Shown: in pieces, positions 36,180-44,718 of the stretch
Layout of the letters: the number at the start of each line of letters is the position of its first letter
Position numbering within the stretch: position 1 is the first letter of the stretch
From: Aliidiomarina minuta
GTDB lineage: Bacteria > Pseudomonadota > Gammaproteobacteria > Enterobacterales > Alteromonadaceae
Length of the DNA: 64,000 nt
Reading direction: 5' to 3'
Assembly (NCBI RefSeq): GCF_003987145.1
Contig: NZ_PIPL01000001.1
Location: forward strand, 620,001-684,000
The notes under the pieces: model-generated
What the model was told of the DNA's origin: nothing
Database searches by the model: none
Seen by the model: the letters and a program-made list of their open reading frames with translations, nothing else
Program-made: the position numbers and the translations under genes

Positions 36180-37535
36180 TTAAAACCTTAAAATACTCAT
36201 GTAATCCGGTATATCAACGTCAAACTGAGTGGTTTGTTGTAAGTGATCGCGCATCGCCTCTAAAGCGTCGGGTTCACCGTGCACCAACTGAATACGGGTG
36301 CCTGCCTTCAGGTCCGATGCACGCAGCCATTGTTCAATTTCTTTGTAATCAGCATGGCCGGAAAGACCATCCAGGTTACGTACTTTGGCCCTGACATCAA
36401 GCCACTCGCCATGTAACTTAATGCGCTCCACACCTTGAACCATTTTGGCACCCCGGGTTCCCCCAGCCTGATGCCCTGCAAAGAGCACCGTACTGCGGTG
36501 ATCCTGTAACCAGTGCTTAAAATGATGGAGTATCCGGCCTCCGGTAGCCATGCCACTGCCTGCGATTATAATATAGGGGCCTGCCTGATTACCAATTTGT
36601 TTCGATTCATCGACACTCATAGTGTACTGAATTACCTGTTCAAAACGCTGGCATTGCTCCGCAGTCAGCCGATGGTGCTCATGAAACTCTCCATAGATGT
36701 CTGAGACCCTTATAGCCATTGGGCTATCAAGAAAGATAGGCATCCGTGGAATACGCTTATCATCCATTAAAGTAACCAGCATATGCTGTAATAACTGGGC
36801 CCGCCCCACAGAAAAGCTAGGTATCATTAAAACACCACCTGCTTTGGCTGTTTCATTGACAACTTCAGCCAGCTGCTCGAAAGGTTCCTCGTCATTGTGC
36901 AGACGGTCTCCATAGGTAGCTTCCAGCAACAACATATCTAACTCAGGTAACGGCTGCGGCGGTTTCATTAAAATATCCTGAGGTCTGCCAACATCCCCTG
37001 AGAAACCGACCCGTTTTCCACCTGATGATGCAATTACACAGGCGGCACCGAGCAAGTGACCAGCCGGTAACATTTCAAACTCAATATCACCCACTGCAAA
37101 CTTTTGACTGAACTCTACTGAACGCAATAATTTCAATGCAGCCTGAGCCGTGGCTTCATCATAAAGAGGTTCCGGATTTTCATGTTTGCTCAGTTTATGC
37201 CGAGAGAAGTATTTGGCGTCTTCTTCCTGAATACGACCGCTGTCTGGCCATAAAATTGAACATAACGAAGAGGTGGCACGATGAGCCCAGACCGGCCCAC
37301 GATAGCCATGTTTATGCAACACAGGAACAAAACCCGAATGATCCAGGTGAGCATGAGTCAATACTACAGCATCCACATCATCAATGCCCAGTGGTAAAGG
37401 TTGCCAGTTTCTTCGGCGTAACCATTTGTACCCCTGGAACAGACCGCAATCAACCAGCACCCTTGTGCTTTCAGTTTCTAATAAAAAACGTGAACCGGTA
37501 ACTGTTTCCGTACCACCAAGAAAAGTTATACGCAT
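36180..37535 (-). CDS. MBL-fold beta-CASP RNase-like hydrolase
   Basis: 451 residues, cytosolic. The metallo-beta-lactamase motifs are intact: HAHLDHSG near residue 60, a later GHLLGAA histidine, and FSGDVG; the beta-CASP region has the ending pattern GLSGHADYKEIEQWL and VHGEPDALEAMRDHL, typical of the YsjB/CPSF73-like bacterial exonuclease family. Known relatives cut RNA; a role in RNA processing or turnover is inferred. The first gene of a three-gene run with a membrane peptide and PLD-like lipoprotein. Ribosome-binding site is weak (AAGG, 9-10 bases upstream). Confidence 0.9.
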   Translation of the reverse strand: MRITFLGGTETVTGSRFLLETESTRVLVDCGLFQGYKWLRRRNWQPLPLGIDDVDAVVLTHAHLDHSGFVPVLHKHGYRGPVWAHRATSSLCSILWPDSGRIQEEDAKYFSRHKLSKHENPEPLYDEATAQAALKLLRSVEFSQKFAVGDIEFEMLPAGHLLGAACVIASSGGKRVGFSGDVGRPQDILMKPPQPLPELDMLLLEATYGDRLHNDEEPFEQLAEVVNETAKAGGVLMIPSFSVGRAQLLQHMLVTLMDDKRIPRMPIFLDSPMAIRVSDIYGEFHEHHRLTAEQCQRFEQVIQYTMSVDESKQIGNQAGPYIIIAGSGMATGGRILHHFKHWLQDHRSTVLFAGHQAGGTRGAKMVQGVERIKLHGEWLDVRAKVRNLDGLSGHADYKEIEQWLRASDLKAGTRIQLVHGEPDALEAMRDHLQQTTQFDVDIPDYMSILRF

Positions 37536-37608
37536 GACTCATAGCCTTATTTATTTACTCAATGAGCTCAGTGTAAGCTATTGACAGGCCAGGCAACAGG
37601 CATCTGGA

Positions 37609-38778
37609 TCAAGCTAATTCATTTATTGCCGAACTTAATCCTTCCAGAGTCAGCGGCTGCATACGGCCCTGCATTATTTGCTGTATTAATTGAATAGAGT
37701 AATAGTATGGCCAGCGCTCTTGCGGTTGTGGGTTAAGCCACACGGCTTTCGGAAAATGCTGCAGCACCCGATCCAGCCAAACCTGTCCAGGTTCTTCATT
37801 CCAATGCTCTACACTGCCTCCTGGGTGAGTGATTTCGTAAGGTCCCATAGTAGCATCACCAACGATAAGTACCTTATAATCGCTGCCGTAGGTATGTAAT
37901 ACGTCCTGCAATGGGATCTGCCCATTAAAGCGGCGCTTATTTTCACGCCAGACCCCTTCATACAGGCAGTTATGAAAATAGAAAAACTCCAGATGCTTAA
38001 ACTCGCTGCGCGCCGCCGAAAAGAGCTGCTCACATTCATAGATGTAATCATCCATAGAACCGCCCACATCAAAGAACAGCAACACCTTAACGGCGTTATG
38101 ACGCTCTGACTGCCATTGCAGATCGAGTAAGCCGGCCTGCCGTGAAGTCGCTTTAATGGTGCTGTCTAAATCCAGTTCAGTCGCAGCTCCTGTGCGCGCA
38201 AACCGGCGCAGTTTACGTAATGCCAGTTTAATGGTGCGGTTATTAATCTCCGTATCTTCATCCAGATCTTTAAACTCGCGTTTATCCCAGACTTTTACGG
38301 CCTGTCGGGCATTACTGCCTTCCTGACCAATACGAATACCTTCCGGGTTATAGCCATAGGCGCCAAAAGGTGAGGTACCGCCGGTACCAATCCATTTATT
38401 ACCGCCGGCATGACGCTTTTGTTGCTCGGCCAAACGTTCTTTAAACTGTCGCATCAGTTCCTCCAGGCTTCCTAAACCCTGCAGCTTTTGCTTATCTTCG
38501 TCACTTAGCTGCCGCTGCATAGTCCGTTTTAACCAGTCTTCAGGAATAGCGCTAGCAATATCAACCTCCGCGACCCCTTCAAAGTACTCTGCAAAAGCAC
38601 GGTCAAACTTATCGTACTGACTTTCATCTTTAACCAGCGTCAGCCTGGATAAAGTGTAAAAATCCTCCACACTGGCAAACACCACGTCCTGATCCAGAGC
38701 GGCCAGTAAATCCAGCAATTCAGTAATGCTGGTCTTTAACCCATGCTTACGCAGACATTCAAAAAAACCAACTAACAT
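37609..38778 (-). CDS. VWA (CoxE-like) domain protein
   Basis: 389 residues, no signal peptide. N-terminal helical half, then a von Willebrand A-like half with the MIDAS-type motif FFDVGGSMDD near 245; the middle serine of DxSxS is glycine, as I recall for this CoxE-like subgroup. Other landmarks: GGTSPFGAYGYNPEGIRIG and VLIVGDATMGPYE. Known pattern: VWA proteins of this class work with MoxR AAA+ ATPases as chaperones that insert metals or remodel complexes. Its start overlaps the MoxR stop (TAATG), so the pair is coupled. Client protein unknown. Confidence 0.88.
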   Translation of the reverse strand: MLVGFFECLRKHGLKTSITELLDLLAALDQDVVFASVEDFYTLSRLTLVKDESQYDKFDRAFAEYFEGVAEVDIASAIPEDWLKRTMQRQLSDEDKQKLQGLGSLEELMRQFKERLAEQQKRHAGGNKWIGTGGTSPFGAYGYNPEGIRIGQEGSNARQAVKVWDKREFKDLDEDTEINNRTIKLALRKLRRFARTGAATELDLDSTIKATSRQAGLLDLQWQSERHNAVKVLLFFDVGGSMDDYIYECEQLFSAARSEFKHLEFFYFHNCLYEGVWRENKRRFNGQIPLQDVLHTYGSDYKVLIVGDATMGPYEITHPGGSVEHWNEEPGQVWLDRVLQHFPKAVWLNPQPQERWPYYYSIQLIQQIMQGRMQPLTLEGLSSAINELA

Positions 38779-39626
38779 TAGCGCCCCTGCCGACGGCTCA
38801 TAAAGGCAAGTTTTTCGACCAGTTCCACATCCTGTTCATTTTTCAGTAAAGCGCCAAATAATGGCATTAATCCGCCTTTCTGCTGTTTCTCCTGAAGCTC
38901 CTCAACAGGCACCTGCTCAGCAAGCAAAAGCTTAAGCCAGTCCAGTAACTCTGAAGTAGAAGGTTTTTTCTTCAGATTCGGTGTATCTCTGATGTCAAAG
39001 AACACCTCCAGTGCCACACTCAATAGACGCTTCTGTATATCCGGATAATGCACAGATACAATCTGCTTTAGCCCCTCAGCATCCGGAAAACGGATATAGT
39101 GAAAAAAGCAACGACGCAAAAACGCATCAGGAAGTTCTTTTTCATTATTTGAAGTGATAATCACAACCGGTCGTTGTTCAGCAGTCACCTGTTCACCGGT
39201 TTCATACACGTGAAATGACATTTGATCCAGTTCATGCAAAAGGTCATTCGGAAATTCAATGTCTGCTTTATCTATTTCGTCGATCAGCAATACAGGCCGT
39301 TGCGGTGCCGTAAAAGACTGCCACAGCTTACCGGGCCGGATGTAGTTGGCAATATCATGTACTTTTTCACTGCCTAGCTGGCTATCGCGCAATCTGGATA
39401 CTGCATCATATTCATACAATCCCTGCTGTGCCTTGGTAGTTGATTTTATCTGCCACTGTAATAACGGACTCTCCAGGCTCGCCGCCAGCTCTTCCGCCAG
39501 GCGCGTTTTGCCAGTCCCGGGCTCACCTTTAATTAGCAAAGGCTTTTCTAGCTTAATAGCGGCATTAACGGCCAGAGCAAGTTCCTCTGACACTATATAG
39601 CTGGATGTACTGCTGAATTTCTGCAA
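38778..39626 (-). CDS. MoxR-family AAA+ ATPase
   Basis: 282 residues from a TTG start at 39626 that has GAGGAAG 6-8 bases upstream. Walker A is GEPGTGKT near residue 36, Walker B LLIDEIDKAD near 115, sensor 1 ITSNNEKELPDAFLRRC near 155. The arrangement is that of MoxR ATPases, which act on partner complexes together with VWA proteins. The stop overlaps the start of the VWA gene. What it remodels is not indicated: neighbours on either side are unrelated. Confidence 0.9.
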   Translation of the reverse strand: MQKFSSTSSYIVSEELALAVNAAIKLEKPLLIKGEPGTGKTRLAEELAASLESPLLQWQIKSTTKAQQGLYEYDAVSRLRDSQLGSEKVHDIANYIRPGKLWQSFTAPQRPVLLIDEIDKADIEFPNDLLHELDQMSFHVYETGEQVTAEQRPVVIITSNNEKELPDAFLRRCFFHYIRFPDAEGLKQIVSVHYPDIQKRLLSVALEVFFDIRDTPNLKKKPSTSELLDWLKLLLAEQVPVEELQEKQQKGGLMPLFGALLKNEQDVELVEKLAFMSRRQGR

Positions 39627-39693
39627 AATCTGCTTCCTCGTTTATAAAGTCTATCTGCCTATGATACGCAACTGACCGCTATCCCCCAAGCAT

Positions 39694-39723
39694 AAAAAAA
39701 CCTGCGCTTTGCGCAGGTTTTTT
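39694..39723. terminator. Bidirectional-looking terminator after the DUF3185 gene
   Basis: AAAAAACCTGCGC and GCGCAGGTTTTTT form a strong stem with a TTT loop and T runs on both strands. It begins 18 bases after the DUF3185 stop and isolates it from the MoxR gene on the same strand. Confidence 0.9.
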
Positions 39724-39740
39724 ATCTTACCAGCAAGGTA

Positions 39741-39947
39741 TTAGCGACGTACGAACCCACGAATAACACCACCGATGCCAATAATGGCTAATACAGCCCC
39801 CGAAATTAAAAACCAGATGGCATTATCAGTCGGTTGGCCTGTCACTGCTTCACTCACGTCCGAAGCAAAAGACTCAGACTCCTGATATCCAAAATACAAT
39901 AAAATCAGACCAGCAACTAAAATAGCCAGCGAAATAAATTTATCCAT
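39741..39947 (-). CDS. DUF3185 family small membrane protein
   Basis: 68 residues with two transmembrane helices (ISLAILVAGLILLYFGY and IWFLISGAVLAIIGIGGVI) joined by a soluble loop containing SFASDVSEAVTG, and a basic C-terminus (RGFVRR). This is the layout of DUF3185. Function unknown. Its own leader holds GGAGCATTATT before the ATG, and a terminator follows, so it is a stand-alone transcription unit. Confidence 0.87.
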   Translation of the reverse strand: MDKFISLAILVAGLILLYFGYQESESFASDVSEAVTGQPTDNAIWFLISGAVLAIIGIGGVIRGFVRR

Positions 39948-39995
39948 AATAATGCTCCTCAGTTATTCATTACTAACCGTAGAACAATAAGTTAG

Positions 39996-41915
39996 CTATT
40001 GCCAATCTGATTTACTTAAAGTTAACGGCGGCACCTCTGATAGCAGGTTTTTTATATGCTCTAACGTGAAAGGTTTTGTCAGATAGGCATTCATCCCGGC
40101 GTTTAGACTTTGCTTGCGGATAGTCGCTACTGCATTTGCAGTCAAACCAATGACATAGGGCTGTTGTAACGCTTTCTCGCGTATTTTCCGGGTCGCTTCA
40201 ATGCCACTCATATCAGGCAGATGGATATCCATAAAAACAACATCAAAAGTTTGCTGTTGTAAAAGTTCTAAACCCACTTCTGCGCTGGAAGCGCAAACAT
40301 ACACATGCTCTAAAATACTTAGCATCTCGCCTACCAGCAACTGATTAACATCACTGTCATCGATTACCAATATGCGCAGAATATCCTGTTCTCCGGCTAA
40401 CGCCGAACTTACTGGCGGAGGTTCGCATACGATTGCGGGGATGCTGACTCTAAAGCAACTGCCCCGACCTGGAGAGCTTTCCAGATCTATAGATCCATCC
40501 ATCAGCTCTACCAGACTTTGCACAATGCTAAGACCTAAACCACTGCCTTCCGAGATCCCCCGGGCAGTGTTTTCCTCTTGCTCAAACACCTGCCAGACTC
40601 GTTTGGTATCAGCAATGCCGCTACCCGAATCACGGACTTCCAACTGCAACTGATTCTCAGGCTGAGAAATCCAGTTAAGATTAACCTGGATAAACCCCAA
40701 CTGAGTAAACTTGAATGCGTTATTAATCAGGTTAGTAGCAATTTGTAAAAAACGGGACTTATCAAGACTCAACCACAATGGCATCTGCGGCGCTGCTTTA
40801 ACCTCATACTCCAGTCCCTGCCGGTTTGCCTGCGCCGCATATAAAGCGCGAAGGTGGCGTACAATATCTGCCACTTGAGTAGGTTGAGCCGCGATTGTCA
40901 GTTTACCCTCTTCAGCACGGCTGATATCAATTGCATCATTCAGAGTATTTAGCAGATAGTCGCCACTCTCCTGCATGGTTTTCAATAAATCACGCTGGTA
41001 TTGATTAAGTTCGGTGCCTTCCAGCACTGAAGCTAAACCCAGAATTCCGTGTAAAGGGGTGCGTATTTCATGAGACATGTTAGCGACAAAAACCGTTCTG
41101 GAGCGGGCCGTTCTACGAGCCTGAATTTCAGCCTTTTTTTGTTCTGAAATATCAGTATGGGTGCCAGAAAAACGCACCGCACGGTGACGTCCGTCCCATT
41201 CCACAATTTTACCTCGATCCAGAATATGTAACCAGTGTCCCTCGCGGTGACGCATCCGGTAGACATGTTCATAGAATGGTGTATGGCCCTCTATATGGGC
41301 TTTCAAGGCCCTTTCCCAGCCTTCAAGATCCTCGGGATGCAACAGGCTTCGCCAGAACTGCATGCTCTGATACGATGAGTTATTTTCATACCCATACATA
41401 GCCAGCCAGCGTGTATTACATAACAGACTGTTGTTCACCGGGTTCCAATCCCAGCTGCCTAAACGAGCCCCCTCCAGCACCATGCTTAGATGAGTACGTT
41501 CAGCCAGAAGTGCCAACTCCAGGTGCTTTCTATCGGTAATATCCAGCAGGTAACCCATCAGGTAGCGGACTTTGCCTTTTTTATCACGCTCTATGACTGT
41601 TGTATCAGAAATCCATATCTCCGCCCCATCGGCTCGTATCATGCGGTAATCCTGATGAGTAAACGACTTGCACGCGGGCTGTTCAATCGCATCATTTGCT
41701 TCCTGGCTGACACGTTCTAAATCCTCAGGGTGAAGCGTGTCGATAAAACGGACATTCCGCTGATAGAAGTCTTTCTTATTATAACCCAGCAACGACTCCA
41801 CATTATCGGTGCAATGCAACACTGGCCAACCCGGCGAATGCTCCCATACAAACAGGGAAATGTGGTCACTGGCGGCAAACAATGCGGCCAGGTCGGGAGC
41901 TATAAAGTCACGCAC
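39996..41915 (-). CDS. Hybrid sensor histidine kinase (PAS-PAS-HisKA-HATPase-REC)
   Basis: 639 residues, no membrane segment, so a cytosolic sensor. Two PAS domains with PAC ends (about 15-130 and 140-260), a HisKA domain with the phospho-histidine near 281 (FVANMSHEIRTPLHGIL), an HATPase domain (LINNAFKFT, DSGSGI, GSGLGLSI) and a C-terminal receiver (VIDDSDVNQLL, FMDIHLPDMSG with the aspartate near 561, LTKPF). The GTG start has GAGG 7 bases upstream. No output domain or HPt is present, so phosphate must pass to another protein. No cognate regulator lies nearby. Confidence 0.93.
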   Translation of the reverse strand: MRDFIAPDLAALFAASDHISLFVWEHSPGWPVLHCTDNVESLLGYNKKDFYQRNVRFIDTLHPEDLERVSQEANDAIEQPACKSFTHQDYRMIRADGAEIWISDTTVIERDKKGKVRYLMGYLLDITDRKHLELALLAERTHLSMVLEGARLGSWDWNPVNNSLLCNTRWLAMYGYENNSSYQSMQFWRSLLHPEDLEGWERALKAHIEGHTPFYEHVYRMRHREGHWLHILDRGKIVEWDGRHRAVRFSGTHTDISEQKKAEIQARRTARSRTVFVANMSHEIRTPLHGILGLASVLEGTELNQYQRDLLKTMQESGDYLLNTLNDAIDISRAEEGKLTIAAQPTQVADIVRHLRALYAAQANRQGLEYEVKAAPQMPLWLSLDKSRFLQIATNLINNAFKFTQLGFIQVNLNWISQPENQLQLEVRDSGSGIADTKRVWQVFEQEENTARGISEGSGLGLSIVQSLVELMDGSIDLESSPGRGSCFRVSIPAIVCEPPPVSSALAGEQDILRILVIDDSDVNQLLVGEMLSILEHVYVCASSAEVGLELLQQQTFDVVFMDIHLPDMSGIEATRKIREKALQQPYVIGLTANAVATIRKQSLNAGMNAYLTKPFTLEHIKNLLSEVPPLTLSKSDWQ

Positions 41916-41938
41916 TTGAAAGCCTCATGCTATTTCAC

Positions 41939-43009
41939 CTATTCCCACAGCTTGATTTTACGGCGCAACTGGTCAGTGGCCTGCCATTCTGCCAACTGTT
42001 CGGACATCCGGTACCCTATCTGTACAGCCTGACGCCAATATTTTTGCCGTTCTGCAACATCCATTTTAACGAAGTCAGTACGATCCGGTATTTTGCCGTA
42101 AGGTAACGCATCCAGAAAGGCCTGGGTTGGCGTCAGAAGAATCACATTTGGCCATTGTTGGCCCGTGGTTCGACGCCAGCGCAATTTCTTATCAAACCAG
42201 CCTGGTACCACCTGATTATGAAAATGTGGATACAACACTAATCCTGACTGTCTCGACAAGTCGAGATCAAAGTGATAATCGGTAATGCCACCGTCACGAT
42301 ACATGCCCGGTGGCGCACCAGGTATGTCCTTCACGCCTTGTAAAACCATAGGTATTGAACCTGTGGCTAACAAAGCCTGACGGAAGTTTTCTTTACTTAA
42401 AGGAACCCTCAATGTAGGCAAATCATCCCAGTGCTCGCCAAGAGCAGGCGCTGCATCAGGGTGATGAAACAGCACACGTTGAAAAGCACTTTTTAAAGCA
42501 CTGCGACTGAACAGATTGCCAAACGCCGCCCGACTCAAACCCATTGCCTGACGTTTAGGTGATTCGGAAGCTGCCCACCCCTGGCAGCGAGCGACAATAA
42601 AATGATGCTGGAAAAGTGATTGGTTCAGTATTTCGTCAACAGCATCATCAGTTACGTAGGTATCCAACAACTCCCGGGCATTATCAGTGATTTCCTGAGG
42701 GTCAGGTTTAGCACTGTAAGTCTGAGCCTGATATAAACGGCAAAATAAATCACTGGCGGCTGCCGCGTCCTGCCGACCCAGGCTGGCAAAACGCCAGGCG
42801 CCTGCTGATGTACCTAATAACTGTAACGGGGTTTGTCGTCCGGCAAAAAAGTCACTGCATAAATAGTTATCCAGCCCCTGTAAAATAAACCACTTGGGAC
42901 CGCCTGAAGCGCCCAGCAAAAGGTTAATATCCTCCTGCTGCAGCCCACGCTCCTGAATCTGCAAATAAGCGTCAGCTCCGGCTCGTACTTCCAGCCATTC
43001 TGTACTCAT
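41939..43009 (-). CDS. Patatin-like phospholipase
   Basis: 356 residues from the ATG at 43009 (GAGGG at 8-base spacing; a GTG two codons earlier is too close to that site). The oxyanion-hole motif GASGGPKW, the nucleophile elbow GTSAGAW (GxSxG) and the catalytic dyad's DGG (MYRDGGITDYHF) are all present, so an active serine lipase or acyl hydrolase is expected. No signal peptide. Substrate unknown. It follows DUF3392 by 18 bases on the same strand and precedes the hybrid kinase by 23 bases, so the three may form one transcript. Confidence 0.86.
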   Translation of the reverse strand: MSTEWLEVRAGADAYLQIQERGLQQEDINLLLGASGGPKWFILQGLDNYLCSDFFAGRQTPLQLLGTSAGAWRFASLGRQDAAAASDLFCRLYQAQTYSAKPDPQEITDNARELLDTYVTDDAVDEILNQSLFQHHFIVARCQGWAASESPKRQAMGLSRAAFGNLFSRSALKSAFQRVLFHHPDAAPALGEHWDDLPTLRVPLSKENFRQALLATGSIPMVLQGVKDIPGAPPGMYRDGGITDYHFDLDLSRQSGLVLYPHFHNQVVPGWFDKKLRWRRTTGQQWPNVILLTPTQAFLDALPYGKIPDRTDFVKMDVAERQKYWRQAVQIGYRMSEQLAEWQATDQLRRKIKLWE

Positions 43010-43027
43010 ACCCACTTCCCTCTATAC

Positions 43028-43348
43028 TTACCGATTGCGCTCAGCAAGCCCCCCTAAGGTGATGCTAATAATAATAACGAGCGGCCCCAGATAATGGTCA
43101 GGAACCTGTGCCAGCTGGCGGGCAAGGAAGGGACTTAACAGGCTCGTCAGTAAACCATAACCAAAAGCGCATAGCAGGATGAAAACAATAGTACGCAGAA
43201 TAAAATGGTAATGCTGTACTTGCCGCCGGACCGCAGCATTCACATTATTTCCATAGAGTACTAACAGAGTGGCCACTATCATTAAGGATATGGTAAACAA
43301 ATGAGGACGAAGCCAGAGGCTCGATTGAATTATCCAATTTTCCAGCAT
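43028..43348 (-). CDS. DUF3392 family membrane protein
   Basis: 106 residues with three hydrophobic helices (FTISLMIVATLLVLYG, FILRTIVFILLCAFGYGLL and LGPLVIIISITLGGLAE). The pattern and length fit DUF3392 of Vibrio and Alteromonadales. Function unknown. It is divergent from xthA across a 126-bp gap containing a strong dyad, and is first in a run with the patatin-like gene. Confidence 0.82.
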   Translation of the reverse strand: MLENWIIQSSLWLRPHLFTISLMIVATLLVLYGNNVNAAVRRQVQHYHFILRTIVFILLCAFGYGLLTSLLSPFLARQLAQVPDHYLGPLVIIISITLGGLAERNR

Positions 43349-43382
43349 TACTTTTCACTTCTCTAGCGTTATTAAGGGGGCC

Positions 43383-43388
43383 AGTATA
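43383..43388 (-). promoter_or_regulatory. Candidate -10 element for the DUF3392 gene
   Basis: On the minus strand TATACT (5 of 6 consensus matches) lies 35-40 bases before the DUF3392 start. No good -35 is seen; the region where it would lie overlaps the dyad at 43408-43426. Confidence 0.35.
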
Positions 43389-43402
43389 TCCTGCTTTATT
43401 GC

Positions 43403-43432
43403 TTAACGCATTCCAGAATGGAATGCTATCAT
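43403..43432 (+). promoter_or_regulatory. xthA promoter with a perfect dyad in its spacer
   Basis: TTAACG (-35, 4 of 6) at 43403-43408 and an extended -10, TGC-TATCAT (5 of 6), at 43424-43432 are separated by 18 bases. The dyad GCATTCCA-GAA-TGGAATGC (43408-43426; perfect 8-bp arms) fills the spacer. It also covers the expected -35 region of the divergent DUF3392 promoter. A repressor or MerR-like activator site is the natural reading; the protein is unknown. Confidence 0.55.
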
Positions 43433-43474
43433 AGCCCTTTACAGCCCCAATCAGAATTAGCAACGGACTCTTTC

Positions 43475-44284
43475 ATGAAAGTAATAAGTTTTAATATTAA
43501 TGGGTTACGTGCCCGCCTGCATCAACTACAAGCCATCATAGATAAACACTCTCCAGACGTTATTGGCCTGCAGGAAACCAAAGTGCACGACGATATGTTT
43601 CCGCGTGCAGATGTCGAAGCTATGGGTTATGAAGTTATCTTTCATGGCCAGAAAGGTCATTACGGGGTAGCCCTGCTCAGCCGACTACCTATGCAGGATA
43701 TAAACTACGGTTTTCCTAACGATGAAGCAGACGCCCAACGCCGCATGATTATGGCTAGTGTGACAAGCAAAGAAGGCAAGGTTGTGCGGATTATGAATGG
43801 TTACTTTCCTCAGGGAGAAAGTCGCGACCATCCAACTAAATTTCCTGCAAAAGAGAAATTTTATGCCGATCTTATGGATTATCTCGATACCGAGCTTAGC
43901 CCTGAACAACCTGTCATAGTTATGGGCGACGTCAATATTTCCAGCACCGATAGTGACATAGGGATTGGCGAAGCTAATGCCAAGCGCTGGTTACGGACCG
44001 GTAAGTGCAGCTTTTTACCGGAAGAACGTGAGTGGATGAAAAAGCTTATGGACTGGGGTTTTACTGACACTTTTCGTGAAGCAAACCCGGAAGTAAATGA
44101 CCAGTTCAGCTGGTTTGATTATCGCTCTAAAGGGTTTCTCGATAACCGCGGCCTGCGTATTGACCTGATACTGGCTACTGAAACGCTGGCAAAGCACTGT
44201 ATAGACACGGGCATTGACTACGAACTTCGAGGTATTGAAAAACCTTCCGATCATGCCCCTATCTGGTCCACCTTTAAATTTTAA
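43475..44284 (+). CDS. xthA: Exodeoxyribonuclease III
   Basis: 269 residues from the ATG at 43475, which begins with the family's usual MKVISFNINGLRARL; an upstream in-frame ATG would add 19 residues that match nothing in the family. Catalytic motifs of the EEP fold: NGLRAR, LQETKVHD, GDVNIS, LRIDLIL and SDHAPIW. Known role: AP endonuclease and 3'-5' exonuclease in base-excision repair. The last 4 bases overlap the convergent yfbV gene. Confidence 0.96.
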   Translation: MKVISFNINGLRARLHQLQAIIDKHSPDVIGLQETKVHDDMFPRADVEAMGYEVIFHGQKGHYGVALLSRLPMQDINYGFPNDEADAQRRMIMASVTSKEGKVVRIMNGYFPQGESRDHPTKFPAKEKFYADLMDYLDTELSPEQPVIVMGDVNISSTDSDIGIGEANAKRWLRTGKCSFLPEEREWMKKLMDWGFTDTFREANPEVNDQFSWFDYRSKGFLDNRGLRIDLILATETLAKHCIDTGIDYELRGIEKPSDHAPIWSTFKF

Positions 44285-44718
44285 TGTTCATCCGGTGGTA
44301 AGACTGATAAGGCCTTGCGCAAGATACGCGCAAGGTCAATGTAGCAAGGTCCCTTGCGATCTGAGGGTAGCCTTACGTCCTCGCCATTACTTGACAGCTT
44401 ATCGCGCAAATCAAAATACCAGGCCTTTAACGCCGGAGTCAGTTCCTGATAAGAACGGCGGCCCAACCAGTAATATCCCTGCAAAGGAAGCAGCAGCAAA
44501 AATAAGGACGCAGCAATAATCTGTGGCATATGCTCAGAACCCAGCCAGTACCACTGCACCGCAAAGTTAAGTACCGCTGCAATAGGCAGCCATAACGTTC
44601 CTAAGCGAGTGGCCGGGATTATCCTCGCTTCTGGCATAGCTCCGACAACCGCGTGATTCGGCCAGAGCTTCATATATTTCCAACCGTCACTAAATGTTCG
44701 CCACAAAGGTTGTCTCAT
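44281..44718 (-). CDS. yfbV: UPF0208 membrane protein YfbV
   Basis: 145 residues. The N-terminus (LWRTFSDGWKYMKLWP) and two central helices (LWLPIAAVLNFAVQWYWLG and IIAASLFLLLLPLQGYYWLG) followed by RRSYQELTPALKAWY match UPF0208/YfbV. In enterobacteria this inner-membrane protein is linked to chromosome macrodomain insulation, a report I recall but which this sequence cannot test. The ATG follows AGGCAGGT. Confidence 0.9.
   Translation of the reverse strand: MRQPLWRTFSDGWKYMKLWPNHAVVGAMPEARIIPATRLGTLWLPIAAVLNFAVQWYWLGSEHMPQIIAASLFLLLLPLQGYYWLGRRSYQELTPALKAWYFDLRDKLSSNGEDVRLPSDRKGPCYIDLARILRKALSVLPPDEH

Noticed and set aside
34522..39626. Defence-system reading of the beta-CASP nuclease, PLD protein, AAA ATPase and VWA protein.
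   Set aside because: The PLD protein is a lipoprotein, the nuclease matches a housekeeping RNA-processing family, MoxR/VWA pairs are common chaperones, and no mobile-element context or composition change is seen.
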